A DNA stretch of 64,000 nt, taken from Polynucleobacter necessarius (GTDB lineage Bacteria > Pseudomonadota > Gammaproteobacteria > Burkholderiales > Burkholderiaceae). The stretch is from the NCBI RefSeq assembly GCF_900095205.1, contig NZ_LT606951.1, positions 1,786,263-1,850,262 of the forward strand. The letters are read 5' to 3'. This document shows, one piece after another, positions 9,548 through 19,665 of this stretch (the first letter of the stretch is position 1; each line of letters starts with the position of its first letter). The notes under the pieces were generated by a model. The model did no database searches and was not told the DNA's origin. It saw only the letters and a program-made list of their open reading frames with translations. Made by a program: the position numbers and the translations under genes.

Positions 9548-10783
9548 TTATGAGCGGTAGTCTGCATTAATGGATACGTACTCATGAGATAAATCGCATG
9601 TCCATAAAGTTTGCCTAGCCGTACCGCGACCCAAGTCAATTTTGATGGTAATTTCTGAAGCCTGCATCACGCGTTGACCATCTGCTTCCTGATAATCTGG
9701 ATTGCGGCCACCATCTTTCGCCACCCAAACATCGCCCAGCCACATTTGGACGTGACTTACATCCAAATCTGCAATGCCGGCATAGCCAATCGCCGCTAAG
9801 ATTCGACCGAGATTTGGATCACTCGCAAAAAAAGCCGTTTTTACTAGAGGTGAGTGCGCAACCGCCTTTGCAACTAAGCGGCACTCCTCGGGAGTTTTTC
9901 CACCTACAACCTCAATCGTCATTAATTTAGTCGCGCCCTCTCCATCGCGGACAATCATTTGAGCTAGCTTTTTGGCTAGGGCAATTAATGCATCACGCAG
10001 AACTTCATAACTGGAATCATTGACTGATTGAATCTGCACCGCAGACTGGCCAGTAGCCATAATGATGAAAGAGTCATTGGTCGATGTATCACCATCAATG
10101 GTGATGGCATTAAAGGAAAGGTCAGCAATTTCACGAGTAAGGTTACCCAAAATACCTGGCGCAAATCCAGCATCCGTAGCAATAAATCCCAACATAGTTG
10201 CCATATTCGGATGAATCATGCCAGCACCTTTACAAATACCAGTAATGGTTACTGCACCAGCAGGCAATTGCACTGTAGTTGAAGTAGCCTTAGGCTGAGT
10301 ATCGGTAGTCATGATGGCTTCAGCTGCATCAAGCCAGTTATCCTCACCAAGGTTAGCTACCGCCCTTGGTAAGGCAGTAATAATTTTTTCAATTGGAAGT
10401 GGCTCAAGAATCACTCCTGTTGAAAAAGGAAGAATTTGCTCTGGATGAATGTCTAGGTCCTTTGCCAAGGCTGCGCAGGTTTCTAAAGCATGTCTCATGC
10501 CCGATTCGCCCGTTCCAGCATTTGCATTGCCTGTATTGACTACAAGAGCGCGAATTTCACCATTACACCCCTCTTGCGCTAAATGTTCGCGACAAACTTG
10601 GACTGGGGCAGCGCAAAAGCGATTCAGAGTAAAAACACCAGCTACCTGTGAACCAGGGGCTAAAGTCATCACCAATAAATCTTTGCGATTGGCTTTCTTA
10701 ATTCCAGCTTCAGCAATGCCCATCTCAAAACCTTTAACAGGCTTGAGTTCGGCTTTTTTGGGGAGGGATAGATTAACGGCCAT
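9548..10783 (-). CDS. argJ: bifunctional glutamate N-acetyltransferase/amino-acid acetyltransferase ArgJ
   Basis: 411 residues. The autocleavage site [10 protein letters not shown] is present, with the nucleophilic threonine at residue 196; the precursor splits before it into alpha and beta chains. It recycles the acetyl group between N-acetylornithine and glutamate in arginine synthesis and may also use acetyl-CoA. First gene of a minus-strand group with the DUF815 ATPase and mutT. Its upstream region holds the remnants of a MoaD-like gene, so its promoter may lie within that decayed sequence. Confidence 0.95.
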   Translation of the reverse strand: MAVNLSLPKKAELKPVKGFEMGIAEAGIKKANRKDLLVMTLAPGSQVAGVFTLNRFCAAPVQVCREHLAQEGCNGEIRALVVNTGNANAGTGESGMRHALETCAALAKDLDIHPEQILPFSTGVILEPLPIEKIITALPRAVANLGEDNWLDAAEAIMTTDTQPKATSTTVQLPAGAVTITGICKGAGMIHPNMATMLGFIATDAGFAPGILGNLTREIADLSFNAITIDGDTSTNDSFIIMATGQSAVQIQSVNDSSYEVLRDALIALAKKLAQMIVRDGEGATKLMTIEVVGGKTPEECRLVAKAVAHSPLVKTAFFASDPNLGRILAAIGYAGIADLDVSHVQMWLGDVWVAKDGGRNPDYQEADGQRVMQASEITIKIDLGRGTARQTLWTCDLSHEYVSINADYRS

Positions 10784-10811
10784 AAAAGTACTCTTTGAAT
10801 TGGGATCAATA

Positions 10812-10965
10812 TTAGTTTTGAGGGCTAGCCTCCACCCCTGCGAGTATAAAGATCATATCGCCACTAGTGCTGGCATCTGCAACTTCGATATCCGCTTCAA
10901 TGCTGTTTTTTGTTTGGCGGCAAATTACTTGCCAAACTGGCAAACAATTTCAGGGTGATTTTCAT
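10812..10965 (-). pseudogene. MoaD/ThiS-like protein, frameshifted and truncated remnant
   Basis: From ATG 10965 the frame reads MKITLKLFASLASNLPPNKK, the usual start of MoaD/ThiS ubiquitin-like sulfur carriers. It then hits TGA just after a run of six A (10906-10911 on the plus strand). One frame over, [18 protein letters not shown] continues the beta-grasp fold, then ends about 15 codons later without the C-terminal Gly-Gly. The start lies 18 bases after the ancestral end of the FAD oxidoreductase. Such small MoaD-like proteins accompany aldehyde ferredoxin oxidoreductases and are thought to serve the tungsten/molybdenum cofactor. Assigned by motif and context. Confidence 0.6.
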
Positions 10966-11046
10966 CACTAAAGCTTAGTTGAACTAACTAGATTGTGCTT
11001 GTCCAGCACCCAAGTAGGCATCCATGGCCTTGGTAGGGGTCACCCA

Positions 11047-12231
11047 TTAAAGTCTCTTTCCAACCACCCAATGGAACTTTCCTTGAATTAAACCCCTCAG
11101 CACACCTATATGGTCAGTGCTTCCAACACAAGTAGCGCCAATCAAGACATCCCCCAAAAACTCTAGACGTAGGTACTTATACTGCGGCAAATCAACCAGC
11201 TCAACATGATCACCACCCTTAGCGCCAGACCATAATCCAAAGGAAGAAGAAATCAGCCCTAAAGTATCTAAAATATTAATTTGTAGTGCGCCCAAACTCT
11301 CACAATCACCACCAGTCATGGCTATTGCAGCTATTCTGGCCTGCTCAGCAGCATTAGGTTGAATTGCATTCACTATTCGCTCACCAGTTGAAAAATCAAT
11401 ACCCTCAGCCACATCTCCTGCGGCATAAATATCATGTTGTGAAGTTTGCATCACCCCATCTACCAAAATTTCGGTTTGAATTTCAATGCCAGATGATTTT
11501 AAATAAGCAACATTTGGTCGTACGCCAGTTGCAGAAATAACTAAGTCAACCTCAAGTGATTTTCCATTGGAAAGCCTTACAGTCAAACCAGCATTAGTCT
11601 TAGTAATGGCATCTACTTTGGTGTTGGTATGTACTTGAACACCTTTTTCTTCAACCCATTTTTTGATCATGCCACCAGCGACAGTTGTCATCATGCGCGG
11701 CACCATTCGATCACCCATTTCAACTACCGTTAGGTCTACCCCTCTACTTGCAAGCGCTTCCAAAATGATGCAACCAATAAAACCCGCTCCCATTTGCAAG
11801 ACACGTGAGCCCGGTTTAGCCAATTTTGCAATTACGCGTGCATCCTCCATAGTCCAGCATGGATGTACGCCAGGCAAATCGATACCAGGAATTGGTGGCT
11901 GAACAGGAATAAATCCTGTTGCAATCAGCAACTTGTCAAATGATATGGACTGACCGTCTTCTAACTCCAGCTTCTTTAATTTCGGATCCACAGAACTTAC
12001 TTTCCCGTGGATCTGCTCAATCTTGAGTTTTTGAAAGTGCTCAGGATCCTTGCGCAGATAGGTGCCAGACTCTTGAATATTACCCATGAGTAAATACGGA
12101 ATAGCCATTCGAGAGTATGGAGGCACATCCTCAGATCTAATCATCATAATTTGATCATCAGGCACTCGCTTACGAATGATTTCGGCGGCAATAACACCTG
12201 CTGGGCCATTACCCAAAATGACATGCTTCAT
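11047..12231 (-). CDS. FAD/NAD(P)-binding oxidoreductase of the AOR operon, C-terminus cut by an in-frame stop
   Basis: 394 residues. Starts MKHVILGNGPAGVIAAEII (FAD-binding GxGxxA) and has a second dinucleotide fold MGAGFIGCIILEAL and the ATGVRPN and YAAGDVAE motifs of the pyridine nucleotide-disulfide oxidoreductase family. In AOR operons this subunit passes electrons between the ferredoxin and NAD. After TAA at 11047-11049 the same frame continues 22 codons (WVTPTKAMDAYLGAGQAQSS) to TAG at 10984. That tail resembles the usual C-terminus of these proteins, so the TAA looks like a late nonsense mutation. The protein may still fold, but its partner genes are dead. Confidence 0.8.
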   Translation of the reverse strand: MKHVILGNGPAGVIAAEIIRKRVPDDQIMMIRSEDVPPYSRMAIPYLLMGNIQESGTYLRKDPEHFQKLKIEQIHGKVSSVDPKLKKLELEDGQSISFDKLLIATGFIPVQPPIPGIDLPGVHPCWTMEDARVIAKLAKPGSRVLQMGAGFIGCIILEALASRGVDLTVVEMGDRMVPRMMTTVAGGMIKKWVEEKGVQVHTNTKVDAITKTNAGLTVRLSNGKSLEVDLVISATGVRPNVAYLKSSGIEIQTEILVDGVMQTSQHDIYAAGDVAEGIDFSTGERIVNAIQPNAAEQARIAAIAMTGGDCESLGALQINILDTLGLISSSFGLWSGAKGGDHVELVDLPQYKYLRLEFLGDVLIGATCVGSTDHIGVLRGLIQGKFHWVVGKRL

Positions 12232-12241
12232 GACTTAAGAC

Positions 12242-14098
12242 TCAAAGACCTAAACGTTTCAACGTTTCAGCGCTCGGACGACCCTCTGCATCCCATCCAC
12301 GAACCTCGTAATACTCAGGAAGCATCTTATCTAGGCCACTCACCGCACCCTTACCCGGACCGGTTTTTGCTGCCTCTTCCATTAAACGCTTGGGCAACTT
12401 ATCGTCTTTATTTGTAAAGCCGGCACGATTATTAAAGTCTCTCTCCATATTTCAAATGCGCTCACCAATAGTTGTTAAGTTTTCAACCGTAAACTCGTCA
12501 CCACAGGCAGCCTGTAACTGTGGAGTAACGTCAGCCAGCGTCCAAGCGAAACTTGTAAAGATGCAAATTCCAGCTGAATCAAAAGCAGCTGTAGCATCCT
12601 GAAAAGCCTTCACCAGCGCCGGCTTGCCCCCTGTTTCAGTTGGCTCAGTTTTAACAAGAATGCCCAATACTTCAGATACAATGGTGTAACCACGAGGATG
12701 GCATGCACCACGATTTGATGTGGCATAAGCCAAACCGATACCCTGAATTACCCGTCCATCGTAAGCAGGAAATTCTTACCCCTTAACACTCATTGAAAGA
12801 TCTGGGTAACCATACTTTTTGGTTAGACGTGCCGAACCAAGGCCTATTTCTTTCCCAAACCCAATTCCTTCAGTTGTGATTTCAGCTAAATAACACAGTG
12901 CTTTTGCTGACCCAAATGGAGCTTCAATACCAATTTGCTCCTTAGTTAAAACACCCATTTCATATAGTTCCATTACGGCCCCAATGGCAGCGCCAAAAGA
13001 AATAGGATCTAAACTTTGCTCGTTGCATAGCTGGTTTGCGTATTGCAAGGTCTCTAAATCATTTACACCATTCGCAGCACCAAGAGCCCAAGCTGCCTCA
13101 TACTCAAGCCCGCCAGAGGCATGCATATGCTGAGGTTTATTCTCAATAGAGAAATGGGTGTCATCAATTTTGGAAATACGTCCACAGGCAATAGTGCAAG
13201 CAAAACAAGCTTGATTTGTGACTAAATGTGTTTTTCCATCACTCCCACGAGGTTCTGCCCCATAGCCTCAGCAGAAATATCTTTAGCGCCCTCAAACTGA
13301 ACATCTTGATGGTTGCGAGTAGGGAGTGCACCCACCTCATTGATGACGTTTATCAACACTTGAGTGCCATAGGTGGAGAGGCCTTGACCGGTAACAGCAT
13401 GACCAGCCAAAACCGCCTTGCCCGCGGCCATTGACTCCATAAATGCTTTAGGGTTTTTTAGATTACCAACACCCTTAGTGCCGCGAACTGCTATAGTCTT
13501 TAAATTCTTGCTGCCCATGACTGCGCCAACTCCTGAGCGGCCAGCCGCACGATGCAAATCATTCACTATTGCTGCATACAGCACTTGGTTTTTACCGGCG
13601 CGCCCAATACAAGAAACGCGTATTTGCGGATCTTGGCGCTTAATTTTGATCGTAGGCTCTGTTTCCCAAACTGATCTTCCCCATAAGTCAGAGGCATCGA
13701 TTATCTCTGCCTTATCGTTTTCTATATAGAGATACACCGGCTTAGGCGATTTACCCTCAAATATCACCATATCCCAACCAGCCATCTTTAGCTCCGCGCC
13801 CCAATAACCACTAGAATTAGAGCAAGCAATCGCTCCTCCCGTTAATGGCCCCCTTGGTGACGACGGTGTAACGACCTCCTGTAGAGGCGGTAGTGCCAGT
13901 TAGTGGGCCAGGTGTAGCCCAAATAATTTTATTTTCTGGAGATAGCGGATCCACCTTAGGATCTATCTCTTCGACTAAATATTTGGATGCCAAACCACGT
14001 GAACCCAAATACTCTTTGGCCCATTCCATATTTAAAGGTTCAGATTGGCAAGTGCCCTTGCTTAAATTAACGCGAAGAAGTTTTCCAGCCCATGACAT
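12242..14098 (-). pseudogene. aldehyde ferredoxin oxidoreductase (tungsten AOR family), four lesions
   Basis: ATG at 14098 ([15 protein letters not shown]). About 619 codons in all, the normal AOR length. Lesions in reading order: an extra base near 13842 (GAI-N-GRSD instead of [20 protein letters not shown]); a frame change near 13240 before SDGKTHLVTNQACFACTIAC; TAA at 12776 in SVKG-stop-EFPAYDGR; TGA at 12452 in GERI-stop-NMERDFN. The cluster-binding CxxCxxxC (CFACTIAC) and the C-terminal cysteine in AACGDEF are still present. The usual C-terminus (LPEYYEVRGWDAEGRPSAETLKRLGL) is intact. The enzyme would oxidise aldehydes to acids, or the reverse, with a tungstopterin and a 4Fe-4S cluster. 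Confidence 0.88.
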
Positions 14099-14117
14099 GA
14101 TATTTTTCCTATGCTTT

Positions 14118-14596
14118 CTAGTTAGCGCTATCTTGATTGCCGAGCTTATCCGCCCATTCACGCATTTTGTCTAAACCAGTCCAATTTGCATCTATATAGG
14201 TAATTGCTTGGGTTGGACATGCTGTTGCACGGGCCGGATCTCCCCCACACAAGTCACATTTCTGCACTTTACCAGTCTCCTGAACATAGTTAATGGTTCC
14301 AAAAGGACAGGAGATTGTGCAAACCTTACAACCAACACATGTATCGTCAGAAACGACTTTTACGCCCGTTACTAAATCCACTCGAATTGCATCCACAGGG
14401 CAGGCTTGAAGACACCAAGCTTCATCACACTGAGTGCAGGTATAAGGAGTTTTCTTGCCAGTTTTATGAAATTCAAAAACCTTAATTCGAGACTTAGAGG
14501 TATTGAAAACGCCATAGTGCTCGTATAACTACAGGCCATTTCACACTGAAGACAGCCAGTGCATTTATCTACGTTGATGTGCAGGGACTTTTGCAT
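14118..14596 (-). pseudogene. 4Fe-4S dicluster ferredoxin subunit of the AOR operon, +2 frameshift
   Basis: Frame one from ATG 14596 reads HINVDKCTGCLQCEMACSY. Two extra bases (TAT-AC-GAG near 14523-14527) shift the frame. The correct sequence EHYGVFNTSKSRIKVFEFHK, then CTQCDEAWCLQACPVDAIRV, continues one frame over and joins the open stretch ending at 14118. Several CxxCxxC..CP motifs show four clusters in the intact protein. It would be the electron-transfer subunit beside AOR. It begins the operon ferredoxin-AOR-FAD oxidoreductase-MoaD, and every member is damaged. Confidence 0.85.
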
Positions 14597-14617
14597 GACG
14601 ATTCCTTTTGCTCATAA

Positions 14618-14633
14618 ATGCAATTTTTTGCAT
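14618..14633. promoter_or_regulatory. inverted repeat upstream of the decayed AOR operon
   Basis: ATGCAA-TTTT-TTGCAT, perfect 6-base arms, about 22 bases before the ferredoxin start codon at 14596. The position between promoter and gene would suit an operator. No regulator is identifiable and a 6-base dyad can arise by chance in AT-rich sequence. Confidence 0.25.
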
Positions 14634-14715
14634 ATTAGCGAACATCATCATCGAAATTGATTTGCGTAGATAGCTAGGGAAACCCCTGAAATGACCTTTT
14701 TCAAGCCAAAAGAAA

Positions 14716-14734
14716 TGGGGGCACAAGACCCCCA
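14716..14734 (-). terminator. rho-independent terminator after secA
   Basis: TGGGGG and CCCCCA arms with a 7-base loop. On the minus strand the hairpin is followed by ATTTCTTTT. It lies 27 bases past the secA stop codon. The T-rich tail is interrupted by a C, so efficiency is uncertain. Confidence 0.6.
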
Positions 14735-14760
14735 CAAAAGTGTATGTTGTGACTACTTAA

Positions 14761-17526
14761 CTAAACTAAGGCGCCGCAACAATTCTTATACTTCTTGCCA
14801 CTGCCACATGGGCATGGATCGTTGCGACCAACCTTTGGTCCAGTTCGCTGAGGAGCCGGTTGAATATCAATGGCAGCACCTCGATCACCAGTTGAGCCAG
14901 CAACTTCTCTATCTGGGTCAGCATGCTGATATTGAACGTCTGATAGTTTAGCCAAGTCATCATTCATCGACTCAGAGGCTTGATCTAATTCATTCGCGCT
15001 TCTAGTCTGCACTGTCATGATGCTTTTCACTACAACATTCTTAATGACATTTAGCAATTCACCATATAACTCGAAGGCTTCACGACGATATTCTTGTTTT
15101 GGATCCTTCTGAGCATAACCACGCAAATGAATACCCTGACGCAAATGATCCAAAGCTGCCAAGTGTTCACGCCAGTGACTATCCAAGCTATACAAGAGAA
15201 CTGAGCGCTCAAAACCAGCAAAAGATTCACGACCGCAAAGTTCAATCTTCGCATCGTAAGCTTCTTTAGCGGCCTGCAAAACTCGATCAACAATTTCTGC
15301 GTCATCAACGGTCTCAGCACCCTCAACCCAATTCTCGAGATCTATCGTAAGATCCCATTCACTGGATAAAACATTTTCTAATCCAATGAGATCCCACTGT
15401 TCTTCCATAGATTCAAGGGGCACATAAACTGCGCATACTGAGCGCAATACATCTTCACGCAAGTTAGCAATTAATTCGCCAATGTCATTACTCTCAAGCA
15501 CTTCGTTTCTGAGGCGATATGTTTCTTTGCGCTGATCATTTGCAACGTTGTCATATTCAAGTAACTGCTTACGAATGTCGAAGTTACGACCTTCCACTTT
15601 GCGCTGCGCAGATTCAATAGAGCGCGTAACCATTCCAGCCTCAATTGGCTCACCATCAGGCATCTTGAGACGATCCATGACAGCGCGCAAACGATCACCC
15701 GCGAAAATCCTCAGAAGTGCATCATCTAGCGAAAGATAGAAACGGGAAGAGCCAGGATCACCTTGACGGCCAGAACGACCTCGTAATTGGTTATCAATAC
15801 GACGGCTCTCATGACGCTCGGTACCGATGATATGTAAACCACCCGCCGCGAGTACCTGGTCATGAATGCTTTGCCACTCGTCTTGCAACTGCTTAATCTT
15901 GGCCGCTTTTTCTGACCCTGCAATTGTGTCATCTGCCTCAATCAAGGAAGATTGCTTGCCAACATTACCACCCAAAATAATATCAGTACCGCGCCCTGCC
16001 ATATTGGTGGCAATCGTGATCATTTTTGGACGACCTGCCTGAGCAATAATTTCCGCTTCACGAGCATGCTGTTTCGCATTCAATACCTGGTGCGGTAACT
16101 TGCGCTGATCAAGCAACTTCGCGATCAACTCAGAATTTTCAATTGATGTGGTACCTACCAAAACCGGCTGCCCGCGCTCGAAACACTCTTCTATATCTTT
16201 GATGACAGCATCGTAGCGTTCGCGTGAAGACCTATAGATTTGGTCTTGCTTATCTTTTCTTTGACTAATACGATTTGGAGGAATAACAACCGTCTCCAAG
16301 TTATAAATTTCCTTGAATTCATACGCCTCCGTATCAGCAGTACCAGTCATACCGGCCAGCTTGCCATACATGCGGAAATAATTTTGGAAAGTAATCGTCG
16401 CTAAGGTTTGATTCTCATTCTGAATCTGCACGCCTTCTTTTGCCTCGACAGCTTGATGCAATCCATCCGACCAACGTCGACCCTGCATTAAGCGACCAGT
16501 AAATTCATCCACAATAATGACTTCACCATTCTGAACCACATAATGTTGATCACGGTGATATAAAGAATGTGCACGTAGAGCTGCATACACATGATGCATC
16601 AAAGTAATATTTTGTGGCGCATAGAGAGAATCACCATCATTCAAAGCACCGAGCTGAACCAATACAGCTTCAGCCTTGTCATGACCTTGCTCTGTTAAAT
16701 AAACCTGCTGAGACTTCTCATCCACCCAATAATCGCCTGGCTTCTCAACGCCAGTACCATCCGCCTTCTCTTCGCCAATTTGACGTTCTAAATGAGATGG
16801 CAATGCATTTATCTTAATGTAGAGATCTGTGTGATCTTCAGCTTGGCCAGAAATGATCAATGGAGTTCGAGCTTCATCAATCAAAATGGAGTCAACTTCG
16901 TCAACAATTGCATAGGCTAAGCCGCGCTGTACACGTTGATTCAGATCCTGAACCATGTTGTCGCGCAAGTAATCAAAACCAAATTCGTTATTAGTGCCGT
17001 AAGTAATGTCGGCGGCGTAAGCTTCCTGTTTGGTAGTGTGATCCACCTGGGATAAGTTCACGCCCACCTTCATACCCAAGAAGTTATAAAGCTTAGACAT
17101 CCACTCAGCATCACGTTGTGCCAAATAATCATTGACCGTAACAACATGCACACCCTTACCAGTGAGTGCATTTAAATAGACAGGAAGAGTTGCAGTTAAG
17201 GTTTTACCCTCACCAGTCCCCATCTCTGCAATTTTTCCTTGGTGCAAAGCCAAACCACCAAGAATCTGGGCATCAAAATGGCGCATTTTCATAACGCGTA
17301 CACTTGCCTCGCGAACAACCGCGAAAGCTTCAGCAGCGATATCGTCTATTGACTCTCCTGCTGCTAAACGGGATTTGAATTCCGCAGTTTTTGCAGCAAG
17401 CGCGGCATCATCCAAAGATTGCAGGCTTGGCTCAAAAGCGCCAACCTTGGCAACGACTTTGCGATACTGTTTCAAGAGGCGGTCGTTTCGGCTGCCGACC
17501 AGGGTTTTAAGAAGACCGATTGCCAT
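14761..17526 (-). CDS. secA: preprotein translocase ATPase SecA
   Basis: 921 residues, full length. Walker A MGTGEGKT at residues 102-109, DEVDSIL Walker B, the MAGRGTDI and GRSGRQGD helicase motifs, and a C-terminal zinc and SecB-binding tail [13 protein letters not shown]. SecA drives export of unfolded preproteins through SecYEG. The start codon region is back to back with the DciA-like gene 54 bases away, leaving little room for two promoters. A hairpin lies downstream. Intact; long antisense frames inside it are shadows. Confidence 0.98.
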   Translation of the reverse strand: MAIGLLKTLVGSRNDRLLKQYRKVVAKVGAFEPSLQSLDDAALAAKTAEFKSRLAAGESIDDIAAEAFAVVREASVRVMKMRHFDAQILGGLALHQGKIAEMGTGEGKTLTATLPVYLNALTGKGVHVVTVNDYLAQRDAEWMSKLYNFLGMKVGVNLSQVDHTTKQEAYAADITYGTNNEFGFDYLRDNMVQDLNQRVQRGLAYAIVDEVDSILIDEARTPLIISGQAEDHTDLYIKINALPSHLERQIGEEKADGTGVEKPGDYWVDEKSQQVYLTEQGHDKAEAVLVQLGALNDGDSLYAPQNITLMHHVYAALRAHSLYHRDQHYVVQNGEVIIVDEFTGRLMQGRRWSDGLHQAVEAKEGVQIQNENQTLATITFQNYFRMYGKLAGMTGTADTEAYEFKEIYNLETVVIPPNRISQRKDKQDQIYRSSRERYDAVIKDIEECFERGQPVLVGTTSIENSELIAKLLDQRKLPHQVLNAKQHAREAEIIAQAGRPKMITIATNMAGRGTDIILGGNVGKQSSLIEADDTIAGSEKAAKIKQLQDEWQSIHDQVLAAGGLHIIGTERHESRRIDNQLRGRSGRQGDPGSSRFYLSLDDALLRIFAGDRLRAVMDRLKMPDGEPIEAGMVTRSIESAQRKVEGRNFDIRKQLLEYDNVANDQRKETYRLRNEVLESNDIGELIANLREDVLRSVCAVYVPLESMEEQWDLIGLENVLSSEWDLTIDLENWVEGAETVDDAEIVDRVLQAAKEAYDAKIELCGRESFAGFERSVLLYSLDSHWREHLAALDHLRQGIHLRGYAQKDPKQEYRREAFELYGELLNVIKNVVVKSIMTVQTRSANELDQASESMNDDLAKLSDVQYQHADPDREVAGSTGDRGAAIDIQPAPQRTGPKVGRNDPCPCGSGKKYKNCCGALV

Positions 17527-17580
17527 GGGATATTGAAGAAAATTAAGTCCTTGAGTTTATCACCCGCAACCCCTATTTTT

Positions 17581-18081
17581 ATGAACTTTGCCCCTAAATC
17601 ATCCCACAAGCATACCGCCCACGACTGGATGGATTACTTACGTGAATCTAATGGTCTTGGGCAAGTTTTAGCAAAAACAGAGGATCTAGCCAAACTAAAG
17701 GTCAGTGTTGGCGCCGCCCTGATTAAGCTTGACTTAGGCCACCTAAGCCCCAAAATTGAGGCTGGATGGCGTTCCGGCTCCCAAGATGAGCTATTTTTAC
17801 TGGTCAGTAACGCTAGTATTGCTAGCCGCTTACAGCAAATATTACCTAGCTTAATCAATGAGTTAGCTAATTCCGGTATGCCTTATAGGGCGATTAAGGT
17901 AAGAGTAAAACCCGCTCCACCTGCCTGGGAGGTAAAACCCCGCTTAGACCCGCAATTTGAAAGACCGAGGGGACTTAATGAAGTGGCTAAAAAATCCTGG
18001 GAGTCTCTTTTAGAAAGATTAGGCCCAGATTCTGGCTTGCGTTCCTCTATTGAAAAACTACTTAAAAATAAGCCTAAGTAG
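17581..18081 (+). CDS. DUF721 (DciA-like) family protein
   Basis: 166 residues from ATG 17581. The frame is open further upstream, but that part lies within secA on the opposite strand and is unlike the family. The N-terminal half ([21 protein letters not shown]..) and a central part [21 protein letters not shown] with VRVKP match DUF721. DciA of this family loads the replicative helicase DnaB in bacteria lacking DnaC. This gene is between secA and lpxC, the usual place in Burkholderiaceae. It converges with lpxC and overlaps its end by 8 bases. Function inferred from the family. Confidence 0.7.
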   Translation: MNFAPKSSHKHTAHDWMDYLRESNGLGQVLAKTEDLAKLKVSVGAALIKLDLGHLSPKIEAGWRSGSQDELFLLVSNASIASRLQQILPSLINELANSGMPYRAIKVRVKPAPPAWEVKPRLDPQFERPRGLNEVAKKSWESLLERLGPDSGLRSSIEKLLKNKPK

Positions 18082-19006
18082 TTAAAAACCCCTTAAAAAA
18101 GAGGGGTTGGCTTTCTTGAGAATATGCTGCTGGGGCCTTATTTTCGGCAAAAGAGCAAATTTCATAAGCACTTGGATCCTCCAAAAGCTTACGTAAAAGT
18201 GCGTTAGTGAGAGCATGGCCAGACTTCTCGGCAACATAGGCACCCACAATAGGGCGCCCAATGAGATAAAGGTCGCCAATGGCATCTAAAATTTTGTGTC
18301 GCACAAATTCATCTTCATAACGAAGTTCTTCGTTATTCAAAATTCGGTGTTCATCTAAAACAATGGCGTTATCCAAACTGCCACCACGTGCTAGACCCAT
18401 TTCACGCAATGCCTCTACCTCATGAGCAAAACCAAAAGTGCGGGCACGACCAATCTCACTACGATAAGCATGTTCTGCAAAGTCGACGATAAAGCGTTGA
18501 CCGGTTTTATCGACTGCGGGATGTTTAAAGTCAATTGTAAAATCTAACTTGAATCCAAAGAACGGCTCTAGTCGCGCAAGCTTATCGCCCTCGCGTACCT
18601 CTACTGGTTTTTTCATCACTAAAAATTGACGAGGTGCATTTTGCTCAGCAATGCCAGCGGATTCAATCAGAAACAAAAATGAAGCAGCACTACCATCCAT
18701 GATGGGTACTTCTTCGCCATCAAGTTCAATCAATAAATTATCCAGTCCAAGACCTGCACATGCTGAAAGCAAATGCTCTACTGTAGAAACGCGAATACCA
18801 TCTTTTTGTATGACAGAAGCTAATCTTGTGTCACATACCGCAAGAGCCGTGGCAGGAACTACAGATTGATCTGGTGTATCTACTCGTACAAACTGTACCC
18901 CCGAATTAATAGGCGCGGGCTTAATAGAAATCGTCACCTTACGACCAGAATGCAAGCCAATTCCCACGGTTTTAACCGGGGTTGCAATGGTTCTTTGCTT
19001 CGTCAT
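18074..19006 (-). CDS. lpxC: UDP-3-O-acyl-N-acetylglucosamine deacetylase
   Basis: 310 residues. The zinc-binding histidine motif VEHLLSA (His78) and the later [14 protein letters not shown] (HKxxDxxGD) are both present, with the [12 protein letters not shown] signature. It removes the acetyl group in the committed step of lipid A synthesis. It follows the dcw cluster after ftsZ and a peroxiredoxin on the same strand. Its 3' end overlaps the DciA-like gene and contains a hairpin. Confidence 0.97.
   Translation of the reverse strand: MTKQRTIATPVKTVGIGLHSGRKVTISIKPAPINSGVQFVRVDTPDQSVVPATALAVCDTRLASVIQKDGIRVSTVEHLLSACAGLGLDNLLIELDGEEVPIMDGSAASFLFLIESAGIAEQNAPRQFLVMKKPVEVREGDKLARLEPFFGFKLDFTIDFKHPAVDKTGQRFIVDFAEHAYRSEIGRARTFGFAHEVEALREMGLARGGSLDNAIVLDEHRILNNEELRYEDEFVRHKILDAIGDLYLIGRPIVGAYVAEKSGHALTNALLRKLLEDPSAYEICSFAENKAPAAYSQESQPLFFKGFLTT
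18087..18108 (-). terminator. possible terminator embedded in the end of lpxC
   Basis: AACCCCT and AGGGGTT arms around an A/T loop lie in the last codons of lpxC. On the minus strand the hairpin is followed by TTTAACTACTTAG. The arms are short, and on the plus strand the same hairpin could also end the DciA-like gene transcript. Confidence 0.45.
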
Positions 19007-19052
19007 GATGACATCTCTAAATTCAAGGGTTTAGTCAGTTAATCAATGCAAA

Positions 19053-19553
19053 TTACAGTTTTTTGAGGATTGAGGCAGCATCACTCACCTCATACTTGCC
19101 TGGTGCTTCACGATCCAATGACTTCACTACGCCATCTTCAACAATCATTGCATACCGATCAGAACGTACACCTAGACCATGAGAAACCAAGTCCAACTCT
19201 AAGCCGAGTTTTTTGGTGAACTCACAACTACCATCGCCTAGCATACGAATCTTTTTACCTACCTTTTGATCACGTCCCCATGCACCCATTACGAATGGAT
19301 CGTTTACAGAAACACACCAAATCTCATCAATACCCTTTGCCTTAATAGCGTCGTAGTGCTCAACATAACTAGGCACATGTTTAGCGGAACAAGTAGGCGT
19401 AAATGCACCAGGTAAAGCAAAAATAACAATCTTTTTACCTGCAGCTAATTTCTCAACTTCAAAAGCATTAGGCCCTAAAGAGCACCCTTCGCTCTCTTCA
19501 TCAAAAAATTCGTAAAGAGTAGCGTTCGGTAATTTTTGTCCAACAGCAATCAT
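19053..19553 (-). CDS. peroxiredoxin (Prx5 type)
   Basis: 166 residues. The peroxidatic cysteine sits at residue 55 in ALPGAFTPTCSAKHVPSY, the Prx5/AhpE-like active site. WCVSVNDPFVMGAWG and DLVSHGLGVRSDRYAMIVEDG match the glutaredoxin-dependent Prx5 subgroup. It reduces hydrogen peroxide and alkyl peroxides with glutathione/glutaredoxin or thioredoxin. A GGAGATG precedes the start. In Burkholderiaceae this gene regularly separates ftsZ from lpxC. Confidence 0.9.
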   Translation of the reverse strand: MIAVGQKLPNATLYEFFDEESEGCSLGPNAFEVEKLAAGKKIVIFALPGAFTPTCSAKHVPSYVEHYDAIKAKGIDEIWCVSVNDPFVMGAWGRDQKVGKKIRMLGDGSCEFTKKLGLELDLVSHGLGVRSDRYAMIVEDGVVKSLDREAPGKYEVSDAASILKKL

Positions 19554-19585
19554 GACATCTCCAGTAAATAATTATTAGTAAGCAT

Positions 19586-19632
19586 GCCAACGCTAGCGCG
19601 GGATTCGGCGTCCGGAGGGGCGCCGCGCTGGC
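19586..19632. repeat. GC-rich imperfect inverted repeat between ftsZ and the peroxiredoxin gene
   Basis: Outer arms GCCA/TGGC and inner arms GCGCGG/CCGCGC enclose GATTCGGCGTCCGGAGGGGCG, with a 6-base bulge on one side. It is strikingly GC-rich beside the AT-rich flanks. On the plus strand it is followed by ATTTTG and on the minus strand by no T-run. It may act as a weak terminator, an mRNA-stabilising hairpin at the ftsZ 3' end, or a dispersed palindromic repeat. Confidence 0.5.
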
Positions 19633-19665
19633 ATTTTGCAATTACCTATTGTATTAAGCAGTCAA

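Noticed and set aside
10449..10958. Open frame of 169 codons on the plus strand
   Set aside because: It is antisense to argJ and the MoaD remnant; its composition and residues do not resemble a protein and argJ is clearly the real gene.
15051..15941. Several 70-90 codon frames inside secA on both strands
   Set aside because: They are shadows of the secA reading frame, with no ribosome binding sites and no recognisable motifs.
17419..17580. Upstream extension of the DUF721 gene
   Set aside because: These 54 codons lie inside secA antisense; the family starts near [10 protein letters not shown], so the ATG at 17581 is preferred.
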